Below, piece after piece: positions 27,229 through 35,551 of a DNA stretch of 64,000 bases. How positions within the stretch are numbered: position 1 is the first letter of the stretch; the number at the start of each line of letters is the position of its first letter. Source of the DNA: Streptomyces naganishii JCM 4654 (GTDB lineage Bacteria > Actinomycetota > Actinomycetes > Streptomycetales > Streptomycetaceae). The position numbers and the translations under genes were made by a program. The notes under the pieces are model-generated. The model saw only the letters and a list, made by a program, of their open reading frames with translations. It had not been told where the DNA came from and made no database searches. The stretch lies in the NCBI RefSeq assembly GCF_014650575.1, contig NZ_BMVF01000002.1, positions 186,001 to 250,000 on the forward strand, read 5' to 3'.

Positions 27229-28095
27229 GTGTCGACTCCTTCTCCCGCCGCTCTCCCCATCCGTCGTCTGACGCTTCGTGACCTCAGCGCGTGCGCCGAC
27301 TTGTCCGAGGACCGGGGGTGGCAGCGCGAGGAGCACAAGTGGGGCCTTCTCCTCACGGCCGGGCAGGGCTACGGCATCGACGATCCCGACGGCGGACTCG
27401 TCGCCGCGTGCTCCATCACCCCGTACGGGCCGCAGGGCGATCCCGACCTGGGCGCCGTCGGCATGGTCCTCGTCGCCGAACGGCATGCCCGCCAGGGCGT
27501 CGGACGCCGCATGATGCGCCACGTCCTGTCGACGATGGGCACCACCCCGCTGACCCTGTACGCGACCCCCTCCGGCCGCCCGCTGTACGAGGAGCTCGGT
27601 TTCAAGGTCATCGGGCGGGCGGAGATGGTGTGCGGTCACTTCACGCCGGAGGCGGTGCCCCCGGCGATCGCCACCCGGGCGGCCACCGCCGAGGACATGA
27701 CCCGCATCCTCCGGCTCGACGAGGAGGTGTTCGGGGTCGACCGGACCCTCCTGGTCACCAGGCTGCCCGCGTTCGCCGACCAGTTGCGGGTCGCCGAGGA
27801 CGGGGACCACCTCATCGGGTACGCCGCCGCCTGGCCCAACATGCGGACCCACGTGGTGGGCCCGCTGATCGCCCGGGACACGGAGACGGCGAAGGCCCTC
27901 GTCGCCTCCCTCGCCGCCCACACCGACCGGCCCCTGCGGACCGACATCGACCTGCGTCACGGGGAACTGCTCGCGTGGCTCAAGGAGCGCGGGCTCGCCC
28001 CCGTCGTCATGAACGACGTCATGACCTACGGCATCGGGGACCTGCCCGGCGACTTGTCCCGCCGCTTCGCCCCGCTGACCGTGGCGGCGGGCTGA
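27229..28095 (+). CDS. GNAT-family N-acetyltransferase with a second C-terminal domain
   Basis: 288 aa. The N-terminal GNAT domain shows VGMVLVAERHARQGVGRRMMRHVL (acetyl-CoA loop RxxGxG/A) and LYATPSGRPLYEELGF. The C-terminal half, from about residue 140, is a degenerate second acetyltransferase-like domain as in the YitH group. Substrate unknown. Start is uncertain: GTG at 27229 puts the protein directly at PSPAALPIRRLTLRDL; ATG at 27157 would add 24 residues with no conserved character. It converges on an MFS gene 33 bp away. Confidence 0.82.
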   Translation: MSTPSPAALPIRRLTLRDLSACADLSEDRGWQREEHKWGLLLTAGQGYGIDDPDGGLVAACSITPYGPQGDPDLGAVGMVLVAERHARQGVGRRMMRHVLSTMGTTPLTLYATPSGRPLYEELGFKVIGRAEMVCGHFTPEAVPPAIATRAATAEDMTRILRLDEEVFGVDRTLLVTRLPAFADQLRVAEDGDHLIGYAAAWPNMRTHVVGPLIARDTETAKALVASLAAHTDRPLRTDIDLRHGELLAWLKERGLAPVVMNDVMTYGIGDLPGDLSRRFAPLTVAAG

Positions 28096-28128
28096 CCGGC
28101 CCGCACTGCCGAGCGGGGTCCGGGCGGG

Positions 28129-29337
28129 TCACCGGCGGACGGTGATCCGCTGCCCGGCCGGTGTGCCCCCGGCGACGACGACCCCGGCAGGGGACCTCCG
28201 GCGCTCCAGCGCGGAGGAGAGGACGGCGAGCACCAGGGCGCCCGCCGCGAGCGCCGCGCCCACCCAGTTCGGAGCGGTGTAGCCGAGGCCGGCCGAGATG
28301 ACGAGACCGCCGAGCCAGGCGGACAGCGCGTTGCCGAGGTTGAAGGCGCCGATGTTGACGGCCGAGGCCAGGGTCGGAGCGCCGTGCGCCTGGTCGAGGA
28401 CGCGCTTTTGCAGGGGCGGGACGGTGGCGAAGCCCAGGGCGCCGATCAGCACGATCGTGACGGCCGCCGCGGCCTTGTTGTGCGCCGTGAGCGTGAAGAG
28501 CGCGAGGACGACGGCGAGGGCGCCCAGAGAGACGTACAGCATGGGCATCAGGGCACGGTCGGCGTACCTGCCGCCGACGAGGTTGCCGCCGACCATTCCG
28601 AGGCCGAACAGGACCAGCAGCCAGGTGACGGAGCCGTCGGAGAAGCCGGTCACGCGGGTCGCCATCGGCGCGATGTAGGTGACGGCCGCGAAGACACCGC
28701 CGAAGCCGAGCACGGTCATCGCCATCGCGAGGAGCACCTGGGCGTTCTTGAAGGCGGCCAGTTCGTGGCGCAGGCGCACGCCTTCCGGCTTCGGCATGTC
28801 GGGGACGAGCCGGGCGATCCCGGCCAGGCCCACGACTCCGAGCGCGGCCACGAGGGCGAAGGTGACACGCCAGCCGGCAATCTGGCCGACCAGGGTGCCC
28901 AGCGGCACGCCGATCACGTTGGCGACGGTCAGACCGGTGAACATCATGGCGATGGCGCCGGCCTTCCTCTCCGGGGCGACCAGGTCCGCTGCGACGACGG
29001 AACCGATGCCGAAGAACGCGCCGTGGGCGAGTGAGGCGACCACCCGGCCGATCAGCATGACGGAGAAGGCGGGGGCCAGCGCGGAGAGCAGGTTGCCCGC
29101 GATGAACAGGCCCATGAGCAGCATCAGCATCCGCTTGCGGGACACCTTGGTGCCGAGCACGGTCATCAGCGGGGCACCGGACATGACGCCGAGCGCGTAG
29201 CCGGTGACCAGCAGGCCGGCCGTGGGGATGGAGACCCCGAAGTCGCCCGCGACCTCGGGCAGCAGGCCCATGACCACGAACTCGGTCGTTCCGATTCCGA
29301 AGGCCCCGATCGCCAGGGCCAGCAGCGCGAGAGGCAT
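28129..29337 (-). CDS. MFS transporter, drug-efflux (AraJ/DHA1) type
   Basis: 402 aa, about twelve hydrophobic segments. The N-terminus LLALAIGAFGIGTTEFVVMGLLPEVAGDFGVSIPTAGLLVTGYALGVMSGAPL is characteristic of the AraJ/PbuE-like DHA1 exporters of drugs, sugars or purines. ATG at 29337 is chosen because it opens the first helix. It is divergent from a MarR-type gene, a layout that suggests MarR-controlled efflux. Confidence 0.9.
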   Translation of the reverse strand: MPLALLALAIGAFGIGTTEFVVMGLLPEVAGDFGVSIPTAGLLVTGYALGVMSGAPLMTVLGTKVSRKRMLMLLMGLFIAGNLLSALAPAFSVMLIGRVVASLAHGAFFGIGSVVAADLVAPERKAGAIAMMFTGLTVANVIGVPLGTLVGQIAGWRVTFALVAALGVVGLAGIARLVPDMPKPEGVRLRHELAAFKNAQVLLAMAMTVLGFGGVFAAVTYIAPMATRVTGFSDGSVTWLLVLFGLGMVGGNLVGGRYADRALMPMLYVSLGALAVVLALFTLTAHNKAAAAVTIVLIGALGFATVPPLQKRVLDQAHGAPTLASAVNIGAFNLGNALSAWLGGLVISAGLGYTAPNWVGAALAAGALVLAVLSSALERRRSPAGVVVAGGTPAGQRITVRR

Positions 29338-29360
29338 GGGGGGTGACACCTTCCCAGAAG

Positions 29361-29417
29361 GTTGCAGATGCGCTTTGAGTGCGTTCACAATAATTGCAGA
29401 CGCGGGCTTTATGCAAC
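29361..29417. promoter_or_regulatory. Candidate MarR operator region between MFS and marR-type genes
   Basis: TTGCA at 29394-29398 and TGCAA at 29412-29416 form an interrupted dyad (13-base spacer). A GTTGCAG copy lies at 29361-29367 in direct orientation. The DNA is AT-richer than its surroundings. MarR sites are typically such short dyads over the divergent promoters. Confidence 0.45.
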
Positions 29418-29480
29418 CGCCGTCTATTGCGGCACTGCCCTATCCTGGGAACAAGCCGCTCCGGGACGGAGGAAACGCCG

Positions 29481-29945
29481 ATGACAGCGACGGACCCCGC
29501 GCTCACCGCCCTGGCCCAGGGATGGTCCGCCCTGGCCCTGCTGCACGGGAGGATCGAGGCGCGGGTCGAGCGCGCCCTGCAGACCGGCCACGGCCTGAGC
29601 GTGCGCGAGTACTCCCTGCTCGACGTGCTCAGCCGACAGCACGACGGCGAGGGCGGCCATCTCCAGATGAAGCAGGTGGCCGACGCGGTGGTCCTGAGCC
29701 AGAGCGCCACCACCCGGCTGGTCACCCGTCTCGAGGACCGCGGCCTGCTGGAGCGCTACCTCTGCCCCACCGACCGCCGCGGCATCTACACCAACGTCAC
29801 CGGGGCCGGGCTGAAGCTCCTGGATGCGGCCCGGCCGACGAACGACGCCGCCCTGCGGGAGGCACTCGACGAGGCCGCGAAGAACCCGGAGCTGGCTCCC
29901 CTGGTGCGAGCGGTGGAATCGCTGCACGCGCCGGCCCCGGTATGA
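29481..29945 (+). CDS. MarR-family transcriptional regulator
   Basis: 154 aa winged-helix regulator. Seen: LSVREYSLLDVLSRQ, KQVADAVVLSQSATTRLVTRLEDRGLLERYLCPTDRRGIYTNVTGAG, the recognition helix and wing of MarR proteins, with helical ends for dimerisation. ATG at 29481, preceded by GGAGGA seven bases away. The divergent MFS exporter is the likely target. A single cysteine (in RYLCPTDRR) could in principle sense oxidants, as in OhrR, but that is speculative. Confidence 0.93.
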   Translation: MTATDPALTALAQGWSALALLHGRIEARVERALQTGHGLSVREYSLLDVLSRQHDGEGGHLQMKQVADAVVLSQSATTRLVTRLEDRGLLERYLCPTDRRGIYTNVTGAGLKLLDAARPTNDAALREALDEAAKNPELAPLVRAVESLHAPAPV

Positions 29946-29980
29946 CGCCCGCCTTTACGGCGTGCGCCGCCCGGCCCCCC

Positions 29981-29986
29981 TACAGT
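29981..29986 (+). promoter_or_regulatory. -10 element of a leaderless GNAT gene
   Basis: TACAGT lies seven bases before the ATG at 29994, the classic spacing for Streptomyces leaderless mRNAs. No ribosome-binding site precedes the ATG. Confidence 0.5.
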
Positions 29987-29993
29987 GCCCGGC

Positions 29994-30446
29994 ATGGAAG
30001 ATCTTGAGATACGCGCCGCCGTCGCCGCCGACGTGCCCGCGATCGTCGCGATGCTCGCGGACGACCCGCTCGGCGCCCGGCGCGAGTCGCCGGACGACCT
30101 CACCCCGTATCTGACCGCCCTCGAACGCCTCAGCGCCGACCCCCACCAGCACCTGGTGGTCGCCGTTCGCGGGAACAGGGTGGTCGGAACGCTGCAGCTC
30201 TCGGTGATTCCCGGATTGTCGCGGCGCGGCTCCACGCGCTCGATCATCGAGGGCGTCCGCATCCACGCCGACGAGCGCGGCGGTGGACTGGGCACACGGC
30301 TCGTCGAGTGGGCGGTCGACACGTCCCGCGACCTGGGCTGCGGCCTCGTGCAGCTGACGTCGGACAGGACACGGACCGACGCACATCGCTTCTACGAGCG
30401 GCTGGGTTTCGAGCCCTCACACATCGGCTTCAAGCTTCAGCTCTGA
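29994..30446 (+). CDS. GNAT-family N-acetyltransferase
   Basis: 150 aa single-domain GNAT. Seen: EIRAAVAADVPAIVAMLADDPLG at the start, VRIHADERGGGLGTRLVEWAVD (acetyl-CoA-binding RGGGLGT), and a C-terminal DAHRFYERLGFEPSHIGFKL. ATG at 29994 chosen over GTG at 29985 because of the -10 spacing. It ends just before a 40-bp palindrome carrying parS. Substrate unknown. Confidence 0.9.
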   Translation: MEDLEIRAAVAADVPAIVAMLADDPLGARRESPDDLTPYLTALERLSADPHQHLVVAVRGNRVVGTLQLSVIPGLSRRGSTRSIIEGVRIHADERGGGLGTRLVEWAVDTSRDLGCGLVQLTSDRTRTDAHRFYERLGFEPSHIGFKLQL

Positions 30447-30460
30447 GGGCTGAGGGGCTT

Positions 30461-30500
30461 GAGGGGTGGGTCTGTTTCACGTGAAACAGACCCACCCCTC
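30461..30500. terminator. 40-bp perfect palindrome with parS at its centre, placed as a terminator
   Basis: The arms 30461-30480 and 30481-30500 are exact reverse complements with no loop, and the central 14 bp are parS (30474-30487). It lies between two convergent stop codons. Confidence 0.85.
30474..30487. other. parS site (exact)
   Basis: Exact GTTTCACGTGAAAC at the centre of the 40-bp palindrome. Confidence 0.95.
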
Positions 30501-30513
30501 AACCGGTCACCGG

Positions 30514-31902
30514 CTACTGGTCGATGCCCTGCCACCCCTCCGGATCGACACCGCCGGGCACACTGGCCTGCTCGTCGTAGGGCCGGCGGGTGAACACGAA
30601 CGAGCCGAGGTCGAGGTGATCCACCGACCCGTCCGGTCGCCGCACGACCCGCAGGGATTCCCCGGTGTAGTAGCCCTCCAGTCCCGTCCAGGTGCCGTCG
30701 CCGTTCGGCCGGAACCGCGAGCGTCTGCCGTTGCCGGTCAGCGGCTCCAGCGCGAGGAGCCCGTCGGCGGACAGGCGCAGGCCGAAGCCCTGCGTTCCCC
30801 AGTACCACTGGCCCGTCAACTCCAGCACGGCCGGGTCCACTTGACGCAGCGGGCGCCACGGCCCGGGAATCCTCGGCTCGGCCTCGGCGACGATACGGAC
30901 CAGATCGGCCGCGGTCGCCCACATCATCGGGCCTGACGTGCAGTTGGCCAGGGCGACGGCCGCGATGTCGTCCTCCACGCTGATGGTGAGGCCCGCCAGG
31001 AAGCCCGGCAGCGACCCGCTGTGTCCCACGAGCAGCCGGCCGTCCCTGTGCTCGATCTGCATCCCGAGGCCGTAAGTGGACCCGGACGCGACGTCCGCCG
31101 CCTCGGCGGGCGCCGCGGGCGTCCTCATCTCCCCCACCGACTCCGCGCTCAGCACCCGGTCGTCCCCCCGGGCGAGGAAGGCCGCGAACCGGGCCAGGTC
31201 GCCGGTGGTCGACCAGAGTTGGCCGGCGGGCGCCATCCGGCCCAGGTCCTCGGCCGGCTCCGGCATGAGGGCATCCGCCCAGGGGTGCACCGCCCAGCCG
31301 CCGGCGTGCGGCGCCACGGGCCGGACACCGGTGCGGCGAAGACCGAGCGGTTCGAGCACCTCGGCGCGCAGCACCTCCTCCCACGGCGCACCGCGCACCT
31401 CCTCCACGAGCGCGCCCAGCAGTGTGTAGCCGGGGTTCGAGTAGTGGTGGAGCCGGCCGACCGGATGCAGCAGCGGCCGCTCGCCCAGGACATCGGCCAG
31501 TTCCGGGCGCAGGGCCCCCGGTGTCCGCTCCCACCAGGGCGCCGGTGACTCGGCCGCCAGACCGCCCGTGTGCGCGAGGAGGGAGGCGACGGTGGCCTCG
31601 CCCGCCCCGGTGCCCGGCAGGTGCTTCTCCAGCGGATCGCCGAGGTCGAGGAGGCCCTCGTCGCGCAGCCGCAGCACCAGGACCGCGGTGAAGGTCTTGG
31701 TGATCGAGCCGATGCGGTACTGCGTGTTCTCGTCCGGGCCGTGCCCGTCCACCGAGGTCCGCGCTCCGTGCCACACCGTCCGGCCGTCCCGTACGACGGC
31801 GGCGACGAGCGAGGGCGCCCGTCCCTCGCTCTGGGCGACGGCGACACGGTGCAGCAGCGCCCGTCGCGTACCGGGCAGCAGGTCTTCGTGCGAAGTCGTC
31901 AT
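30514..31902 (-). CDS. Serine hydrolase, beta-lactamase/D-Ala-D-Ala peptidase fold
   Basis: 462 aa. Active-site SxxK is Ser66-Ile-Thr-Lys69 in YRIGSITKTF, and YSN is found in HHYSNPGYTLLG, the class C beta-lactamase/esterase set. The C-terminal ~120 residues form an extra beta domain as in EstB-like or flp-type enzymes. No signal peptide, so probably cytoplasmic and more likely an esterase or peptidase than a resistance lactamase. ATG at 31902 (GTG 31908 in frame). It converges on the parS palindrome. Confidence 0.88.
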   Translation of the reverse strand: MTTSHEDLLPGTRRALLHRVAVAQSEGRAPSLVAAVVRDGRTVWHGARTSVDGHGPDENTQYRIGSITKTFTAVLVLRLRDEGLLDLGDPLEKHLPGTGAGEATVASLLAHTGGLAAESPAPWWERTPGALRPELADVLGERPLLHPVGRLHHYSNPGYTLLGALVEEVRGAPWEEVLRAEVLEPLGLRRTGVRPVAPHAGGWAVHPWADALMPEPAEDLGRMAPAGQLWSTTGDLARFAAFLARGDDRVLSAESVGEMRTPAAPAEAADVASGSTYGLGMQIEHRDGRLLVGHSGSLPGFLAGLTISVEDDIAAVALANCTSGPMMWATAADLVRIVAEAEPRIPGPWRPLRQVDPAVLELTGQWYWGTQGFGLRLSADGLLALEPLTGNGRRSRFRPNGDGTWTGLEGYYTGESLRVVRRPDGSVDHLDLGSFVFTRRPYDEQASVPGGVDPEGWQGIDQ

Positions 31903-32007
31903 GCGCACAGTCCACCCCGACCGGCACCCCGCGTCGAGCGCATATCACCGCGGCTGTAGGACAGCATGCACAATGTCCCATTCCGCCGTGTCGTCCGGGG
32001 TGCGCGT

Positions 32008-32646
32008 TCAGTCCTGCGTGACCGGCTGGAGACGGGTGAGCAGGTCGCGTCGGCCGTGGACGGACAAGCCGAGTCGGCCGGCGAGTTCGCGATCGATCAC
32101 GCCGGTGAGCAGCCCGAGAACGGCCCGGGGTGGTCCGTCCAGGACGAGGTCCGGGTCGGTGGCGTGGCCGAGCCGGGTGTGGATCCGGCCGTCCCGCAGT
32201 TCGATGACGGCCGTCTCGTCGGCCGCGACGACCTGAATGACCACAGGCGGGCCGTCGGGATCCGCGTCAGTGGTGAACCAGACCGGGGCGTAGGCCAGCC
32301 ACCGTCCCTGGAACGCGTCGTCCGGCCGTTCGTCGGTCATGAACCGCAGGCCCCACAGCCCAAGTGACTTCAGCACCGGCTCCAGTGCCAGACCGTCCTC
32401 GCTCAGGGTGTAGAGGGCCGTGGCCACCGGCGGCGGCGCGTCCTCCCGCGTGATCAGTCCGGCTTCCTCAAGTTCTCTGAGGCGGGACGAGAGCAGGTTC
32501 GTCGCGATGCCCGGCAGCCCCTTCTTCAGGTCCGTGAACCGGCACGGTCCTTGGAGCAGCAACTCCCGGACGATCAGCAGCGTCCAGCGGTCCCCCACAA
32601 CGTCGAGGGCCCGGGCGATCGAACAGTACTGACCATAGCTCCGCAT
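32008..32646 (-). CDS. HxlR-family transcriptional regulator with a C-terminal sterol-carrier-like domain
   Basis: 212 aa. The N-terminal winged helix CSIARALDVVGDRWTLLIVRELLLQGPCRFTDLKKGLPGIATNLLSSRLRELEEAGLI is the HxlR signature, with Cys8 near the N-terminus as in thiol- or aldehyde-sensing members. The C-terminal ~100 residues resemble an SCP2-type lipid-binding fold (weak). It is divergent from a methyltransferase gene across 108 bp that includes an AT-rich stretch at 32672-32702, a likely operator. Confidence 0.88.
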   Translation of the reverse strand: MRSYGQYCSIARALDVVGDRWTLLIVRELLLQGPCRFTDLKKGLPGIATNLLSSRLRELEEAGLITREDAPPPVATALYTLSEDGLALEPVLKSLGLWGLRFMTDERPDDAFQGRWLAYAPVWFTTDADPDGPPVVIQVVAADETAVIELRDGRIHTRLGHATDPDLVLDGPPRAVLGLLTGVIDRELAGRLGLSVHGRRDLLTRLQPVTQD

Positions 32647-32754
32647 AGGCCCAGCGTAACCGACGCGTGGTTTACTTCAGAAATCAGCTAGTTGAAAAGT
32701 CCACCATCTGTCCAAGTCGACTGACACCACCGGCCCCTGAGAGGACCTAGTGCG

Positions 32755-33546
32755 ATGACCTACGGAGAAACCGCCCTCAACCAGACCATCGACCGACTCC
32801 TGAGCGACCATCGCGATCTCGACGCCTCGGCAGACGGGGCCCTGGACAACCTCGACCAGTTCCACATCGGCGGCGCGGACGCGGTCGAACGGCTCATCCC
32901 CGCCCTTGCCCTCGCGCACGGTGACGTCGTCCTGGACATCGGCTCCGGATTCGGCGGACCCGCACGCCAGATCGCCCGCCGCACCGGCAACCACGTGGTC
33001 GGCGTCGACATCACCCCGGCCTACGTCGACGCCGCACGCGACCTCACCGATCGGGCCGGACTGAGCGACATGGTCCGGTTCCACGCGGGGGACATCGCCG
33101 GGCTCCAGCCCGATCCGCCCTTCGATGCCGCGCTCACCATGCACGTCCAGATGAACGTGCGGGACAAGACCACCTGGTTCCGTCACATCGCCGAACGCCT
33201 CGCCCCTGGCGCACGCCTGGTCCTCTGGGAAGTCTGCCAACCACACCGGGCCGCCCTGCCCTGGCCCATGCCCTGGTCACTCGACGGCACCGACAGCTTC
33301 GTCGTGTCCCCCGACACACTGCTCGCCCACGTCGAGGGTGCGGGCTTCACCGTCATCGAATGGACGAACGAGTCGGCATGGGTCCAGGATTGGATCACCA
33401 GGACCTTCGCGAGCGGCCTGCCCGCGGGACCCGCCCTGCCCATGCTCCTCGACGACGGCTACACCCGCGTCATCAACTACGCCACCGCGCTCACCAACGG
33501 CTCCCTCGAAGTCTGGCGCGGCTGCTTCACCAAGGGCACCGGCTGA
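32755..33546 (+). CDS. SAM-dependent class I methyltransferase
   Basis: 263 aa. Motif I VLDIGSGFGGPARQIA binds SAM; VGVDITPAYVDAARDLTDRAGL and FDAALTMHVQMNVRDK follow in the usual order. This is the UbiE/gamma-tocopherol or sarcosine methyltransferase branch, acting on small molecules. It is divergent from the HxlR gene, which probably controls it. Substrate unknown. Stop at 33546, 66 bp before the convergent dnaB stop. Confidence 0.9.
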   Translation: MTYGETALNQTIDRLLSDHRDLDASADGALDNLDQFHIGGADAVERLIPALALAHGDVVLDIGSGFGGPARQIARRTGNHVVGVDITPAYVDAARDLTDRAGLSDMVRFHAGDIAGLQPDPPFDAALTMHVQMNVRDKTTWFRHIAERLAPGARLVLWEVCQPHRAALPWPMPWSLDGTDSFVVSPDTLLAHVEGAGFTVIEWTNESAWVQDWITRTFASGLPAGPALPMLLDDGYTRVINYATALTNGSLEVWRGCFTKGTG

Positions 33547-33612
33547 AGCCGGACGAAGGACACCGGCAACGAGAAAGAGACACGCGAAAGGCGAACCCAA
33601 AGCGGCGGCGGG

Positions 33613-35091
33613 TCAGGTCTGCGCCATGTCCACGAACCGTGAGTAGTGGCCCTGGAAGGCGACGGTGATGGTCGCGGTCGGGCCGTTGCGGTGCTTGGCG
33701 ACGATCAGGTCGGCCTCACCTGCGCGGGGTGACTCCTTCTCGTAGGCGTCCTCGCGGTGCAGCAGGATGACCATGTCGGCGTCCTGCTCGATGGAGCCGG
33801 ACTCACGCAGGTCGGAGACCATCGGCTTCTTGTCGGTGCGCTGCTCGGGACCACGGTTGAGCTGGGAGAGCGCGATGACCGGGATCTCCAGTTCCTTAGC
33901 GAGAAGCTTGAGGTTCCGGGACATGTCGGAGACCTCCTGCTGACGGCTCTCGGCGCGCTTGGAGCCTCCGGACTGCATCAGCTGGAGGTAGTCGATGACG
34001 ACCAGCTTCAGATCGTTGCGCTGCTTCAGCCGGCGGCACTTGGCCCGGATCTCCATCATCGACAGGTTCGGCGAGTCGTCGATGTAGAGGGGGGCCGCCG
34101 AGACGTCCGGCATGCGGCGGGCCAGCCGCGTCCAGTCCTCGTCGGTCATCGTTCCCGAACGCATGTGGTGCAGGGCGACGCGGGCCTCGGCGGACAGCAG
34201 GCGCATCGCGATCTCGTTGCGCCCCATCTCCAGGGAGAAGATGACGCTCGGGAGGTTGTGCTTGATCGAGGCGGCCCGCGCGAAGTCCAGTGCGAGCGTC
34301 GACTTGCCCATCGCGGGACGGGCGGCGATGACGATCATCTGCCCAGGGTGCAGGCCGTTGGTCAGCGAGTCGAAGTCGGTGAAACCGGTCGGCACACCGG
34401 TCATCTCCCCGCTGCGCGAGCCGATCGCCTCGATCTCGTCGAGGGCGCCCTCCATGATGTCGCCCAGCGGCAGGTAGTCCTCGCTGGTGCGCTGCTCGGT
34501 GACCGCGTAGATCTCGGCCTGGGCGCGGTTGACGATCTCGTCCACGTCGTCGTCGGCCGCGTATCCCATCTGTGTGATGCGGGTGCCCGCCTCGACCAGG
34601 CGGCGCAGCACGGCACGCTCGTGGACGATCTCGGCGTAGTACGCGGCGTTCGCGGCCGTGGGCACCGTCTGCACCAGGGAGTGCAGGTAGGAGGCGCCGC
34701 CCACCTTGTTGATCTCGCCGCGTTTGGTGAGCTCGGCGGCGATGGTGATGGGGTCGGCCGGCTCGCCCTTGGCGTAGACGTCGAGGATCGCCTGGTAGAT
34801 CGTCTCGTGGGCCGGCTTGTAGAAGTCGTGGCCCTTGAGGATCTCGACGACGTCGGCGATGGCGTCCTTGGACAGCAGCATGCCGCCGAGGACGGACTGC
34901 TCGGCGTCGAGGTCCTGCGGGGGGACCCGCTCGAAGGAGGAGCCCGCGCTCTCCCAGGCATCGCTCTCCCTGCCCCGGTCGTGCTGCTCGTCGCGGCCGC
35001 GGCCGCCGTCGGGGCGCCGTCGGGAGGCCGGCAGACGATCACCGGGTCCGCTGTCGGCCCACGGGTCGTCCAGGGGCTCGGAAATGCTCAC
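33613..35091 (-). CDS. dnaB: Replicative DNA helicase
   Basis: 492 aa hexameric helicase that unwinds DNA at the fork and recruits primase. After a ~50-residue charged, disordered N-terminus comes the DnaB N-terminal domain (RVPPQDLDAEQSVLGGMLLSKDAI), then the RecA-like domain with Walker A ARPAMGKST (Lys263), a DDSPNLSMMEIRAKCRRL stretch and LVVIDYLQLM (Walker B). No intein interrupts it, unlike dnaB of many mycobacteria. The DNA-binding arginine fingers fall in the C-terminal RESGSIEQDADMVILLHRED region. The upstream gap holds DnaA-box-like sites. Confidence 0.98.
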   Translation of the reverse strand: MSISEPLDDPWADSGPGDRLPASRRRPDGGRGRDEQHDRGRESDAWESAGSSFERVPPQDLDAEQSVLGGMLLSKDAIADVVEILKGHDFYKPAHETIYQAILDVYAKGEPADPITIAAELTKRGEINKVGGASYLHSLVQTVPTAANAAYYAEIVHERAVLRRLVEAGTRITQMGYAADDDVDEIVNRAQAEIYAVTEQRTSEDYLPLGDIMEGALDEIEAIGSRSGEMTGVPTGFTDFDSLTNGLHPGQMIVIAARPAMGKSTLALDFARAASIKHNLPSVIFSLEMGRNEIAMRLLSAEARVALHHMRSGTMTDEDWTRLARRMPDVSAAPLYIDDSPNLSMMEIRAKCRRLKQRNDLKLVVIDYLQLMQSGGSKRAESRQQEVSDMSRNLKLLAKELEIPVIALSQLNRGPEQRTDKKPMVSDLRESGSIEQDADMVILLHREDAYEKESPRAGEADLIVAKHRNGPTATITVAFQGHYSRFVDMAQT

Positions 35092-35274
35092 CGAGCGACC
35101 TCCTCCCGTCCGCCGAGCGGACCTCGCCGTGCCCCTCTTTTCTACGGCACGGCACTGACAAATGAGAGGCCCAACTCCGCTTGTGCCGCGTCAGGTTTGT
35201 GACGGTTTGGAAGGCCGGTGGACGGAGCGGGCGCCGGACAACGGTAGGCCCCCGGGCACCGTCAGCCAATCTGG

Positions 35275-35351
35275 TTATCCACAGGCCATGTGGACGACGG
35301 CCCCGATGCTGTGGAGAACTCGTCGAAACCTGTGCACGGCCCGGTGGACAG
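35275..35351. other. DnaA-box-like cluster upstream of dnaB
   Basis: TTATCCACA at 35275-35283 (the E. coli consensus, one change from the Streptomyces form), TGTGGACGA at 35289-35297, TGTGGAGAA at 35310-35318 and a weaker GGTGGACAG at 35343-35351. One more TGTGGACGA lies in the MATE promoter (35529-35537). Confidence 0.55.
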
Positions 35352-35514
35352 TGCTGTGAACAAGCACTCGACGGTTCCCGTAGAGGCCGTCTGACCTGCT
35401 GCTTTCCCGTCCACCGGCTGTGCAGAAGAAAAAACTGCCCGCTCGGACCAAGATCGGTTCGAACGGTGCGCACACATGCACACCGCAACCAGGCAAGTAA
35501 GGATCAGAAGGGCT

Positions 35515-35544
35515 TTGCATCTCTTACCTGTGGACGATTAGATT
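35515..35544 (+). promoter_or_regulatory. Promoter of the MATE gene, leaderless
   Basis: TTGCAT (35515-35520), 18-base spacer, TAGATT (35539-35544), then seven bases to the ATG at 35552. A DnaA-box-like TGTGGACGA lies in the spacer. Confidence 0.55.
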
Positions 35545-35551
35545 GGTGCTC

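Larger units (their letters stand above)
35092..35551. other. 460-bp divergent intergenic region between dnaB and a MATE gene
   Basis: No gene seen; short frames here lack starts and Shine-Dalgarno sequences. It holds several DnaA-box-like motifs (35275-35351 and 35529-35537) and a TTGCAT-N18-TAGATT promoter for the MATE gene. The stretch 35400-35520 is noticeably less GC-rich than the surroundings. Confidence 0.6.

Noticed and set aside
33613-35091. Possible intein in dnaB
   Set aside because: Walker A and B and the conserved helicase blocks are contiguous and the protein has normal length.
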